52,911 nt of DNA from positions 1 through 52,911 of the forward strand of contig JADZEE010000123.1 in assembly GCA_020850735.1 (NCBI GenBank), given 5' to 3'. The first letter of the stretch is position 1; every line of letters starts with the position of its first letter. This DNA comes from Gammaproteobacteria bacterium. Its GTDB lineage: Bacteria; Pseudomonadota; Gammaproteobacteria; JADZEE01. This document shows, one piece after another, positions 43,834 to 52,714 of the stretch. The notes under the pieces are model-generated. The model worked only from the letters and a program-made list of their open reading frames with translations. It was not told where the DNA came from and did not search any database. A program made the position numbers and the translations under genes.

Positions 43834-45894
43834 ATGGGCTATCGCCTCGGTGTCGACGTCGGCGGAACCTTCACCGACATCCTGCTGGTGAACGAGGACA
43901 GCGGCGACATCGCCACCGCCAAGGTGCCGTCGACGCCCGCGGATTCGTCCATCGGCGTGCTGAACGGAATTCGCAAGGTGTGTACGAACGCGGGCGTGGA
44001 ACCGACCGTCATCACCCACGTGATGCACGGCACGACGGTGGCGACCAACACGGTGCTCACCGGTACCGGCGCGCGCGTGGGTCTGGTGACCACCCGGGGT
44101 TACCGCCAGGTTCTGCAGATCGCGCGTTCGTTCGTTCCCGGCGGACTCGGTGGCTGGGTCATCTACCAGAAGAGCGATCCGATGGCGCCGCTGGAACTCA
44201 CGGTGGAGGCCGACGAGCGCATCGGGGCGCGCGGCGAGATCATCACGGCGCTCGATGAGGACGCATTGCGCGAGGTGCTCGGCTACCTGCGCTCGCGCGG
44301 CATCGAGGCGTTGACCGTGAGCCTGATCAACTCGTTCACCAACCCCGTGCACGAGCAGCGCGTGCGCGCAATCGCCGCGCAGTTGCTGCCGGACATCCCG
44401 GTGTCGTTGTCCTCGGACGTCATTCCCGAGATGCAGGAGTACGAACGCACGGTGACTACTGTGGCGAATTCCTACGTGCGGCCGCGGGTCAGCGCCTACG
44501 TCAGCAATCTCAAGCGCGAGCTCGAGGCGAGCATGCAGGACGTGCAACTGCACATCCTGCGCTCCGACGGCGGGCTCGCCTCGGCGGATGCCGCCGCCAG
44601 CTACCCGGTCAACCTGCTCATGAGCGGGCCTGCGGGTGGCGTTTCCGGTGCCATCTGGATCGCCCGCAATGCCGGTTTCCCGAATATTCTCACGGTCGAC
44701 GTCGGCGGTACCTCGACCGACGTCGCGCTGGTGCGTGACGGTGAGGCGCGATTGCGCCGCGAAACGACCGTCGGCGACGTTACGGTGCGCGCATCGTCGG
44801 TGGACGTGCGGACGGTGGGCGCCGGCGGGGGTTCGATCGCACACGTGCCGCAGATCACCCGGGCGCTGCGCGTGGGGCCGATGAGCGCCGGTGCCGATCC
44901 CGGGCCGGCCGCCTACGACAAGGGTGGTACCGAGCCGACCGTCACCGACGCCAACATCGTGCTCGGCTACCTGCCGGAGGTCGCCCGTCTCGGGGGCGAC
45001 ATGCCACTGCGACGCGACCGGGCCGAAGCGGCGGTCCAGAAGATCGCCGACGCGCTCGGTCTGTCGCTCAAGCAGGCAGCGGCGGGCATTTACGCGATCG
45101 TCAACGAGAACATGTTCGGCGCGCTGCGACTGGTGTCGGTCGAGCAGGGCTATGACCCGCGCGAGTTCGCGCTCATGGCGTTCGGCGGTGCCGGTCCGCT
45201 GCACGCCAACGCGCTCGGTCGCCTGATGGGCTCCTGGCCGGTGATCATTCCGCCCGGTCCCGGCGTGCTGTGCGCCTACGGCGACGCCACCACGCGGGTG
45301 CGGGACGAGGCCTCGCGCACGTTCATCCGCCGCTTCGCGGAGACGAACGCTGCCGAGGCGCTCGCCATTTTGCGCGAGCTGGCGGAAAACGCAGCCCAGG
45401 CGCTCGACGCCGAGCGCGTCGCGCGCGCGGATCAGAGTACGAGCTTCCAGGTCGATCTGCGCTACCACGGCCAGGGTCTGCTGCTCACCATCGATGTCGA
45501 TCCGGCCGATCTCGAACGTGGCGGCCTCGATGCCGTCGGCGCGCGCTTTGACGACATGCACCGGCAGCTTTTCACCTTCGCCCTCGACGCCGACAAGGAA
45601 CTCGTCAACCTGCGTGCGGTCGTGCAGGGCAAAGCGGCGAACGTGCCCGCGCGCCGGCTCGAGCAGGGTGGCGAGGACGCCTCAGCCGCGGTGTACGGTA
45701 TCCAGGTGGTGTACGTCGACGGCGCTGATCAGCAGGCGCAGATCTACGATCGCGCGAAACTGCTGGCTGGCAATCGCATTGCCGGGCCCGCGATCGTCAC
45801 GGAGATGGATTCCACGACGCTCATACTCGGTGGCGACGTCGGCGTCGTCGACGCGTTCGGCAACATCCTCATCCGCCCGGCCCCGGCGCATTGA
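43834..45894 (+). CDS. Hydantoinase/oxoprolinase family subunit A (HyuA-like)
   Basis: 686 residues. It has the actin/ASKHA ATP-binding elements LGVDVGGTFTDILLVNEDSG at the N-terminus and VDVGGTSTDVALV in the centre, plus VMHGTTVATNTVLTG and VGAGGGSIAHVPQI. The ATG at 43834 is preceded by GGAGG. Members are ATP-dependent hydantoinases, 5-oxoprolinases, or beta-subunits of acetone and acetophenone carboxylases. With HyuB (75 bases downstream) it would form an A2B2-type complex that activates a carbonyl or enol with ATP. It is in the operon HMG-CoA-lyase-like, HyuA, HyuB. Whether it hydrolyses a lactam or carboxylates a ketone cannot be decided. Confidence 0.9.
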   Translation: MGYRLGVDVGGTFTDILLVNEDSGDIATAKVPSTPADSSIGVLNGIRKVCTNAGVEPTVITHVMHGTTVATNTVLTGTGARVGLVTTRGYRQVLQIARSFVPGGLGGWVIYQKSDPMAPLELTVEADERIGARGEIITALDEDALREVLGYLRSRGIEALTVSLINSFTNPVHEQRVRAIAAQLLPDIPVSLSSDVIPEMQEYERTVTTVANSYVRPRVSAYVSNLKRELEASMQDVQLHILRSDGGLASADAAASYPVNLLMSGPAGGVSGAIWIARNAGFPNILTVDVGGTSTDVALVRDGEARLRRETTVGDVTVRASSVDVRTVGAGGGSIAHVPQITRALRVGPMSAGADPGPAAYDKGGTEPTVTDANIVLGYLPEVARLGGDMPLRRDRAEAAVQKIADALGLSLKQAAAGIYAIVNENMFGALRLVSVEQGYDPREFALMAFGGAGPLHANALGRLMGSWPVIIPPGPGVLCAYGDATTRVRDEASRTFIRRFAETNAAEALAILRELAENAAQALDAERVARADQSTSFQVDLRYHGQGLLLTIDVDPADLERGGLDAVGARFDDMHRQLFTFALDADKELVNLRAVVQGKAANVPARRLEQGGEDASAAVYGIQVVYVDGADQQAQIYDRAKLLAGNRIAGPAIVTEMDSTTLILGGDVGVVDAFGNILIRPAPAH

Positions 45895-45969
45895 CGAGGT
45901 GAGGAAGATATACTCGTCGGCGGCCCGCGACCGCCGTGTTTCCTGATTGATGAAGGAGGCAAGCACGTC

Positions 45970-47892
45970 ATGCCCGCCAGGATCATCCAGACCAACCATA
46001 CGCCATTCGCGCAGACCGAGCTCGACCCCATCACGCTCGATCTCATCGAGAACGCACTCAAGAACGCGCGTTACGAAATGGACGCGGTATTGTTTCGCAC
46101 CGCGATGTCGCCCGGTATCCGCGAGCAGCACGACGCCTTCCCGATGATCGCCAACGCCGACGGCAAGATGGTCGTCGGCCAGTTCGGCTCGTTCATTCAC
46201 GGGTTCAGGCAGGCCTATGACGGCACTATCGAGGAGGGCGATATATTCCTCACGACCGATCCTTACTCGTGCGCCGGCGCAATCAGTCACGCCAACGACT
46301 GGCTCGTGCTGATGCCGGTGTACAAGGACGGTCGCCTGATCGCCTGGGCAGCGATGTTCGGACACATGACCGACGTCGGCGGCAAAGTGCCCGGCAGCCT
46401 GCCGACCGATGCCCGTCAGATCTACGAGGAGGGCATCGTCATTCCGCCGGTGAAGATTTTCAGGAAAGGCGAGCTGCAGGAAGAGTTGTTCAGGGTCATC
46501 CTGCACAATTGCCGGTTGCCGCACTGGAACCGCAGCGACTTCAACGCCATCATCGCCGCCTGCCGCACGGCCGGAAAACGCTGCGTCGAGCTCGCCAACC
46601 GCTTCGGCGACGACACGCTCGTCTCATCCATGGCCGAGTTGCTCGAGCGCAATCGCCGCGCGATGGCGCAGCTCATTCGCAATACGATTCCGGAATCCAG
46701 GCAATACTTCGAGGACTACCTGTGCGACGACGGCATGGGTTCGGGTCCCTACAAGCTCGCCTGCACGATGTGGCGGGAGGGCGAGAAGGTGATCTTCGAT
46801 TTTTCCGGTACGGATCCGCAGTCCACCGGCTCGATCAACTTTCTCCTCAACGAGGAGATGTTCAAGATGTTCTGCGGCGTCGTGATGATCATGGTGTTCG
46901 ATCCGCAGATCATGTTCAACGACGGTTTTTACGATCTGATGGAGGTGCGCATTCCCGCCGGGACGCTGCTCAAGCCCCGTCACCCGGCGGCGCTCAGTTG
47001 CCGCACCCACGCGCTCGGCCGCATCTTCGACGTCATCAGCGGTCTGCTCGGTCAGGGAGCGCCCGATTTCCTGTGCGCGGCAGGCTTCTCCGACAGCCCG
47101 CACCTGATGTACTCGGGCTACGACAGGAAAGGCGAGTGGTTCCAGCTGTTCCAGATCGGCTTCGGCGGTGTACCCGGCCGGCCGGTCGGCGACGGACCGG
47201 ACGGACATTCATTGTGGCCGAGCTTTACCAATGTGCCGAACGAGTTCGTCGAGAGCTATTTTCCGCTGCGCATCGAGACCTACGAGACGATTCCGGACTC
47301 CGGCGGGCCCGGCCGGCACCGCGGCGGCAACGGCCTGCGGGTCGGCTATCGTTTCCTCGAGGACGGCGAGATCTCGATTCACGACGATCGCTGGTTGACC
47401 CATCCCTGGGGCGTCAACGGCGGCGATCCCGGCCAGCGCAGCCGCAAGACGCTGATACGCGCCGCTGGCGGCGAGACGCCGCTGCCGTCCAAGTGTGACC
47501 GCATCAAGGTCGGCGAAGGTGATCTGCTGCTGTTCGACACCTGGGGCGGCGGCGGCTGGGGCGACCCGCTCGAGCGTGATCCGGCCAGGGTGGCGGTGGA
47601 TGTCGATCGGGGCCTCGTGACGGTCGCCGGCGCGCGCCGTTACGGCGTCGTGCTCGATGCGGCGTATGGCGTCGACGAGGCCGCGACCCTGGCGCTGCGC
47701 GCGCGGATGCGCAACTCGCGCGGCGACGGTCCGCTGCCCGTGTTCAACCGCGGCGGCAGCATCGAGGAGCTCAAGTCGCGTTGCCTGGCCGAGACCGGCC
47801 TGGAGCCACCCGCGCAACCCGTGTTCGTGCGCGCCGGCCATCGCGAATCGGCGCAGCCGGAAGGCAGCGGGGGCAGACCGCGGGCGGCCTGA
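45970..47892 (+). CDS. Hydantoinase/oxoprolinase family subunit B (HyuB-like)
   Basis: 640 residues, GGAGG before the ATG at 45970. HyuB blocks: LDPITLDLIENALKNARYEMDAVLFRTAMSPGIREQHDAF (in parts), FLTTDPYSCAGAISHANDW, AAMFGHMTDVGGKVPGS with the metal His/Asp, FSGTDPQSTGSINFLLN, SGGPGRHRGGNGLRVGYRF and DTWGGGGWGDPLERDP. The last 40 residues are a loose tail. It is the partner of HyuA. No small gamma-type subunit of acetone carboxylase is seen next to it; the SnoaL-like genes downstream are on the other strand. The latter could be substrate-binding accessories. Confidence 0.9.
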   Translation: MPARIIQTNHTPFAQTELDPITLDLIENALKNARYEMDAVLFRTAMSPGIREQHDAFPMIANADGKMVVGQFGSFIHGFRQAYDGTIEEGDIFLTTDPYSCAGAISHANDWLVLMPVYKDGRLIAWAAMFGHMTDVGGKVPGSLPTDARQIYEEGIVIPPVKIFRKGELQEELFRVILHNCRLPHWNRSDFNAIIAACRTAGKRCVELANRFGDDTLVSSMAELLERNRRAMAQLIRNTIPESRQYFEDYLCDDGMGSGPYKLACTMWREGEKVIFDFSGTDPQSTGSINFLLNEEMFKMFCGVVMIMVFDPQIMFNDGFYDLMEVRIPAGTLLKPRHPAALSCRTHALGRIFDVISGLLGQGAPDFLCAAGFSDSPHLMYSGYDRKGEWFQLFQIGFGGVPGRPVGDGPDGHSLWPSFTNVPNEFVESYFPLRIETYETIPDSGGPGRHRGGNGLRVGYRFLEDGEISIHDDRWLTHPWGVNGGDPGQRSRKTLIRAAGGETPLPSKCDRIKVGEGDLLLFDTWGGGGWGDPLERDPARVAVDVDRGLVTVAGARRYGVVLDAAYGVDEAATLALRARMRNSRGDGPLPVFNRGGSIEELKSRCLAETGLEPPAQPVFVRAGHRESAQPEGSGGRPRAA

Positions 47893-48034
47893 GCAAGCGC
47901 GACGTCATACCGCGGGACCCGCCGCGTTCACGGGGCGGGCGCGGGGGTGCGGCGACCGCGACGCAGTCAGCGGCTCGGGAGAATGCGCTGCGGCGGTTCG
48001 TTTGCGCCCGGGTATCGGCGCCGCGGCACACGCC

Positions 48035-48433
48035 TCACAGCAGCGGATTCGCCCCGCTCATATAGACGTACACCTCCTGGAAGCGGTCGTCGCGCACGCG
48101 CCAGAAATTCGTGTTGTGCAGCCGGATCCCGTGGCCCTGCGGATCTTCGAGATCGGCGATGAAGCTGGCGGCGATACGGCCGTTCTTGTCGTCCACGGTG
48201 CAGGTGAAGTCACGATGCACGATGACGTCGTAGTTTCTGAAGAAGTCCACGAACATGCGGCGAATGGCGTCCTTGCCCGCGTGCACGGTGAATGCCGTCT
48301 GCACGGTGAAATTGGCGCTGTCGTGAAAGCAGGCGAGCGTCGCTTCGAGATCCTTGCGATCGACGCTGGCGAAATACCGCCGCAGGGCGAGATCCACGAG
48401 GCCGTCGCGATCGAGTCTTGACTGGTATTGCAT
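48035..48433 (-). CDS. SnoaL/NTF2-like protein (copy 1)
   Basis: 132 residues, cone-shaped alpha+beta barrel of the SnoaL/ketosteroid-isomerase/scytalone-dehydratase type: ALRRYFASVDRKDLEATLACFHDSANF (helix 1-3), HAGKDAIRRMFVDFF, then strands ending RVRDDRFQEVYVYMSGANPLL. A paralogue of its neighbour 27 bases upstream: same length, shared TLACFH, KD/RD..IR.MF..... and VYVYMSG.N.L. Substrate not known; the family includes isomerases, cyclases and small subunits of ring-hydroxylating dioxygenases, but no large subunit is here. Confidence 0.83.
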   Translation of the reverse strand: MQYQSRLDRDGLVDLALRRYFASVDRKDLEATLACFHDSANFTVQTAFTVHAGKDAIRRMFVDFFRNYDVIVHRDFTCTVDDKNGRIAASFIADLEDPQGHGIRLHNTNFWRVRDDRFQEVYVYMSGANPLL

Positions 48434-48460
48434 GGGTGTTTCTCCGTGGCGGCGGTGGCG

Positions 48461-48859
48461 TTACCTGAGCAGATTCTCGCCGCTCATGTACACGTGCACG
48501 CGTTTGAAGCGGCCCGCATCGAGATAGAAGCGATTGCAGTTCTCGTAGCGCAGTTCTCCCGCGGCGCCGTCTGTGGGCGTCACCTCGACGGAAAACTGCG
48601 AGCAGATCGACGCGGCATCGGTGTCCACGGTATGCACGAAGTTGCCGTGCCAGATGCGCGAATGCGCCGCGAACAAGCCCTCGAACATGGCCCGGATGGC
48701 GGTGTCACGGCCCTCGTGGACCGTATTGCTGGTCATTTCCGTCAGCACGGCATCGGCATGAAAGCATGCGAGCGTGAGCTGCAGATCGTGGTTGTCGACG
48801 CCGTGGAAGTAACGCTTGGTGACGATGTCGACATAATACTCGTACGGATATGTGGCCAT
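48461..48859 (-). CDS. SnoaL/NTF2-like protein (copy 2)
   Basis: 132 residues, same fold and length as copy 1, with YYVDIVTKRYFHGVDNHDLQ, LTLACFHADAVLTEMTSN, GRDTAIRAMFEGLFAAHS and the ending RFKRVHVYMSGENLLR. It heads the two-gene unit; the operator-like TTTGTATACTTG lies about 190 bases upstream. The conserved VYMSGxNxL end in both copies suggests they pair as a heterodimer. Confidence 0.83.
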   Translation of the reverse strand: MATYPYEYYVDIVTKRYFHGVDNHDLQLTLACFHADAVLTEMTSNTVHEGRDTAIRAMFEGLFAAHSRIWHGNFVHTVDTDAASICSQFSVEVTPTDGAAGELRYENCNRFYLDAGRFKRVHVYMSGENLLR

Positions 48860-49044
48860 GGATCTCCTTCCCCTGCGGCTCCGGTGCAGGACCGGTGTTC
48901 AGCGATGGCGGGCGGGATCGTCGCGGCGTTCGTTTACCGCGCTGCCGGCAATGCCCGCGGTCCGTGCCGGTCGATCCGGTGGACCGTCGGGCAACACGTG
49001 GATCTTACCGATGGCCGCTGCAACGGCCGATCGCCGTCCCGGTT

Positions 49045-49053
49045 TGTATACTT
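49045..49053. promoter_or_regulatory. TGTATACTT site upstream of the SnoaL pair
   Basis: TTTGTATACTTG; left half matches the TTGTATACAA core, right half has two differences. About 187 bases before the SnoaL copy 2 ATG. Confidence 0.4.
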
Positions 49054-49332
49054 GTCCGCTATCGAGCTTGTCAATCCGCGCGACATGCCGGGCGTCGCCG
49101 GCGTGTGGAAGCCGGGCTCCTGCCGGCCCGGGTCAAGGAGCCGACCGGATCCGGGCGGAGCCCCGGCCGTGGGATATAAATAACGTAAAAACAATATTGT
49201 AATAGTGTTTCGTCAGCGCCAGCCGTGCCCCGGAGGGCTCATGGCGGAGCTGCAGGGAATCATCAGGGCGGTCCGGAGCAGCGCCCGGTAGTGCTTGTGG
49301 CCGGTGAACGCCCGGCATATCGTATGCGAACG

Positions 49333-49342
49333 ATGTATACAA
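49333..49342. promoter_or_regulatory. ATGTATACAA site upstream of the FAD oxidase
   Basis: Contains the exact TGTATACA palindrome (49334-49341); one mismatch from the core. About 90 bases ahead of the oxidase start. Confidence 0.55.
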
Positions 49343-49429
49343 CGGCCGGGCGACCGCCCGTGTCGTGGACCGCCGTCCCGCCGCCGCGCGCGGCCGGCAC
49401 GGGCAGCCGCATTCACACGGGAGGAAGCC

Positions 49430-51010
49430 GTGACCATGAATATTCCCGCAGTGGACTCGTTACGCCAGATCGTCGGCCACGACCATGTCCTGACGGACGA
49501 GACCGAGCGCCGTTTCTACTCCACGGATCTGAGCTTCCGTCCGGCGGAGGTGGCGGCCGTGGTGGTGCGTCCCGGCGACGCCGGCGAGTTGGCCGCGTGC
49601 GTGAAGACCGCGACTGCGGCCGGGCTGGCCGTGGTCGCCCGCGGTGGCGGTATGTCCTATACGCGTGGTTACGAGCCCGAGCGGGCCGATACCATGCTCG
49701 TCGACATGCGCCGCATGGATCGCATCGTCGAGATCAACGCGGCGGACATGTACGTGCGCGTGGAGTGCGGCTGCACCTGGAAAACGCTGTACGAGGCGCT
49801 GCTGGAAAAGGATCTGCGCACGCCCTATTTCGGTCCGTTGTCGGGAATGTACGCCACCATCGGCGGGGCGCTGTCGCAGAACAGCCTGTTCCTCGGGTCG
49901 GGGGTGTGGAACACGGTCGCCGAGAGCGTCATCGGTCTGGAAGTCGTGCTCGCCGACGGTTCGCTGCTGCAGACCGGCTCGGCCGCCCAGCAGAACGGCC
50001 GGCCGTTCTGGCGCCATTTCGGTCCCGACCTGACCGGCATCTTCACGGCCGACACGGGCGCCTTCGGCATCAAGACGGTGGCGACGCTGCGGCTGATCGA
50101 AGCGCCTGCGGTGACGCTGACGATGTCGTTCGGCTTCGAGACCCTGTCGCAGATGATCGCGGCGCAGACCGTCATCGCTCGCAAGCGTATCTGCGCCGAG
50201 TGCTACGGTTTCGATCCTTACTACAATGCCGGCTTCGAGAAGCAGGGTTTCACCTTCAAGGAAGGCCTTGCGGTCCTGGGCGACATCGCGCGCAAGGAAG
50301 GAGGCATCAAGGGTCTGTGGAGCTCGTTCAAGGCCGCCAAGAGCGGCAAGACCTTTCTGCGCGGGGTGAACTATTCGTTGCACCTGACCTTTGACAGTTT
50401 CGATCGCGAGGCCGCGCACGCCGCTTTGCAGGTCGCCCGCCGGATCTGCCTCGATCATGGTGGCGCGGAGATCGACAATACCCTGCCGACGGTCTTTCGC
50501 GCCCATCCGTTCGGCAGTGTGCGCACCGTGCTGCTCGGGTCCGAGGGCGAGATCTGGTTGCCCGTGCACGGGTTCATGCCACTGTCGCAGGCGGTCGCGG
50601 TCGGCGAGGCCACCGAGAAGTTCTTTGCCGCCAATCGCGAGCTGATGGAGCGCCACGGCATCCGCTCGTCGTATCTCACCTGTTTCAGCGGCTCGGAGTT
50701 CGTCATCGAGCCGAGCCTGTATTGGAAGGACGAGCTCGGTCCGTTCCGGCTCAGTCTCATCGAGCCGGAATTCCAGCGGCAGTGGCAAGACATCCCCGCG
50801 GATCTGACGACGCGCAAGGTCGCGCTCGAGCTGCGCGACCAGCTGCGCGACGTATATGACGCGCTGGGCTGCTGCCACCTGCAGATCGGCAAGTACTATC
50901 CCTATCAGGAACTCATCGGCAACGAGCCGTTGAAGCGACTGTTGCACGGCGTCAAGGACGTCGTCGATCCGAAACGGCAGGTGAATCCCGGCAGTCTCGG
51001 CCTGCGCTGA
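49430..51010 (+). CDS. FAD-linked oxidase (VAO/PCMH fold, GlcD/4-cresol type)
   Basis: 526 residues from a GTG at 49430, five bases after GGGAGG (an ATG at 49436 is the alternative). PCMH-type FAD domain: VVRPGDAGELAACVKTA, VVARGGGMSYTRGYEP, VRVECGCTWKTLYEALLEK, ATIGGALSQNSLFLGSG and TGAFGIKTVATLRLIE. The C-terminal cap has RLSLIEPEFQ and ends VDPKRQVNPGSLGL. It would oxidise a hydroxy-acid, an alcohol or a phenol-type substrate. I see no typical covalent-flavin residue. The alpha/beta-hydrolase gene follows after 58 bases. Confidence 0.88.
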   Translation: MTMNIPAVDSLRQIVGHDHVLTDETERRFYSTDLSFRPAEVAAVVVRPGDAGELAACVKTATAAGLAVVARGGGMSYTRGYEPERADTMLVDMRRMDRIVEINAADMYVRVECGCTWKTLYEALLEKDLRTPYFGPLSGMYATIGGALSQNSLFLGSGVWNTVAESVIGLEVVLADGSLLQTGSAAQQNGRPFWRHFGPDLTGIFTADTGAFGIKTVATLRLIEAPAVTLTMSFGFETLSQMIAAQTVIARKRICAECYGFDPYYNAGFEKQGFTFKEGLAVLGDIARKEGGIKGLWSSFKAAKSGKTFLRGVNYSLHLTFDSFDREAAHAALQVARRICLDHGGAEIDNTLPTVFRAHPFGSVRTVLLGSEGEIWLPVHGFMPLSQAVAVGEATEKFFAANRELMERHGIRSSYLTCFSGSEFVIEPSLYWKDELGPFRLSLIEPEFQRQWQDIPADLTTRKVALELRDQLRDVYDALGCCHLQIGKYYPYQELIGNEPLKRLLHGVKDVVDPKRQVNPGSLGLR

Positions 51011-51068
51011 CGCGCCGCGGCGTACCCGCGCGACATTCACTCCATCTCACCGACAACAGGACCAGCCG

Positions 51069-51866
51069 ATGCCAGACCCGATCCGCAAGGCCTACGTGGA
51101 CTGCAGCGCGGGGCAGATCCATTACCGTTACGTCGCGGCCGCGGGCAGGGACGCGATCGTCTTCCTGCAGCAGACCGCGAGCTCCTCGGCGATGTTCGAG
51201 CAGGTCATGACCCGCCTCCGGGGCCGCTACGCGCTGTACGCCCTCGACACGCCCGGTTTCGGCGGCTCATTCGATCCCGAGGGCATGCCGGCGATGACGC
51301 AGTATTGCGACTGGATGCGCGAGGCCGTCGACGGCATCGGACTGCAGCGCTTTCACGTCTTCGGACACCACACCGGCGCCTGCCTCGGGGTGGAGATCGC
51401 CGCGCGCGATCCGCAGCGGGTACGCAGCCTGATGATGGTCGGACCGGTGCCCTTGACGCGCGACGAACGCGATGAATTCCGGCAGCATTTCTCCACGCCC
51501 ATGTCGCCCACGGCCGATGGTGCCTACCTGAAGACGACCTGGGACTACCTCGCCGCGCTGGGCGCCGATCGCGACCTCGCGCTGCATCACCGGGAGGTGG
51601 TCGACACCCTGCGTGCGTACATGGGCCGCTACCAGGCGTACACGGCGGTGTGGGACCAGGACTGGTCGTCGTGGTACCGGCAGGTGCGCTGCCCGATCCT
51701 GCTCCTGTGCGCCGCGGACGACGTGCTGTGGCCGTACTTCGCGCGGGCACAGGAACAGCGGCCCGACGCGCGCGCGGTCGTGCTCAGCGGCGCCAATTTC
51801 GAGCCGGATCTCGACCCGCAGGGGACGACCCGGGCCATCGAGGAATTCCTCGCCGGCCTCGACTGA
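51069..51866 (+). CDS. Alpha/beta-hydrolase fold protein with altered catalytic triad
   Basis: 265 residues. The fold is evident: IVFLQQTASSSAMFEQVM, YALDTPGFGGSFDP, nucleophile elbow GHHTGACLGVEIA, LMMVGPVPL and acid region LLLCAADDVLWPYFA. The nucleophile position in GxSxG is His101 (GHHTG), and where the catalytic His should be, before the last helix, the sequence reads SGANFEPD (N243) instead of GGH. The oxyanion HG motif is LQQ. It thus probably lacks normal hydrolase chemistry; cofactor-free lyase or binding function is possible. Co-transcribed with the FAD oxidase (58-base gap). Confidence 0.85.
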   Translation: MPDPIRKAYVDCSAGQIHYRYVAAAGRDAIVFLQQTASSSAMFEQVMTRLRGRYALYALDTPGFGGSFDPEGMPAMTQYCDWMREAVDGIGLQRFHVFGHHTGACLGVEIAARDPQRVRSLMMVGPVPLTRDERDEFRQHFSTPMSPTADGAYLKTTWDYLAALGADRDLALHHREVVDTLRAYMGRYQAYTAVWDQDWSSWYRQVRCPILLLCAADDVLWPYFARAQEQRPDARAVVLSGANFEPDLDPQGTTRAIEEFLAGLD

Positions 51867-51892
51867 GCCGGCGTTGCCGCCCCCCGGGGGTC

Positions 51893-52609
51893 TCAGGCGA
51901 CGGGCAGGGGCGCCGGCGCAGTGGCCGGGGCTTCGGGCGCGGACGCGTTCGCCCGCGCGGGTGGCGACTGTCCGGTCCTGAGGGTGAATACCATTTGCGC
52001 GGAGAGGATGTGGATCTCCATCAGCTTGCGTGCGAGATCGCCGTTACGCGCCCGCAACGCGGCAATGATCTCGCGGTGATGATGGTTGCTGCGCGCGATC
52101 TGCGCGTGGTCGAACTTCTCGTAGGTCCGCAGCAGCATCGGTACCTCGACCAGCCACGCCAGCATCACCATCAGCCGCTCGCTGCCGGCCGCGTCGACGA
52201 TGACGGTATGGAAGCGCTGGTTGAGTTCGAGCATGCGCAGGTGGTTCTCGGGGCTGCGGTGGCGGCTGAGCTGCTCGATGTTGTCCGCGCAGTCGTCGAG
52301 GATGCGGATCTGCTCCGCCGTGATGCGTTGCGCGGCACAGGCGGCGGCGTAGCCCTCCAGCATGGCCCGCAGCTGGAAGATGTCGTCGACGTCGCTCGCG
52401 GACCAGTGCGCGACGTAGGCACCCCGGTTGGCGACGAACTTCACCAGGTGCTCGGCGCTCAGCCGGCGCAGGGCCTCGCGCACGGGCGTGCGGCTGACAC
52501 CCGTGTCGTCCGCGATCTGCTCTTCCTTGAGGTGAGAGCCGGGGGGATATTCACCCGCGAGGATCCGGCTGCGGATCGCGTCATAGGCCCTGTCGGCAGC
52601 TTTGGTCAT
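51893..52609 (-). CDS. GntR-family regulator, FCD subfamily
   Basis: 238 residues. Winged helix YDAIRSRILAGEYPPGSHLKEEQIADD then TGVSRTPVREALRRLSAEHLV, and an FCD domain with metal-type histidines in LNQRFHTVIVDAAG and IARSNHHHREIIAALRARN. The C-terminal 25 residues are an Ala/Pro tail. It ends the catabolic island, convergent with the hydrolase gene, and its own promoter region has TTGTATACG at 52716. It is therefore the best local candidate for the factor binding the GTATAC palindromes. Confidence 0.88.
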   Translation of the reverse strand: MTKAADRAYDAIRSRILAGEYPPGSHLKEEQIADDTGVSRTPVREALRRLSAEHLVKFVANRGAYVAHWSASDVDDIFQLRAMLEGYAAACAAQRITAEQIRILDDCADNIEQLSRHRSPENHLRMLELNQRFHTVIVDAAGSERLMVMLAWLVEVPMLLRTYEKFDHAQIARSNHHHREIIAALRARNGDLARKLMEIHILSAQMVFTLRTGQSPPARANASAPEAPATAPAPLPVA

Positions 52610-52714
52610 GTTTCAGGCGTTTCCATTAACGTGCCCGCGCACACGCTCCGGTGCGCGCTCGTCGCCGCCGGCCGGTTGCGACAGCAGCCGCGCGCAGGCA
52701 CGCTGAGCAGCGTT

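Larger units (their letters stand above)
48860..49429. other. Divergent promoter region with GTATAC sites
   Basis: 570 bases between the SnoaL genes and the FAD oxidase gene, with no gene. It has two GTATAC elements (49046, 49335), an AT-rich patch (49174-49215) with TATAAA and the 10-bp palindrome ACAATATTGT (49191-49200), and GC-rich flanks. Confidence 0.55.
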
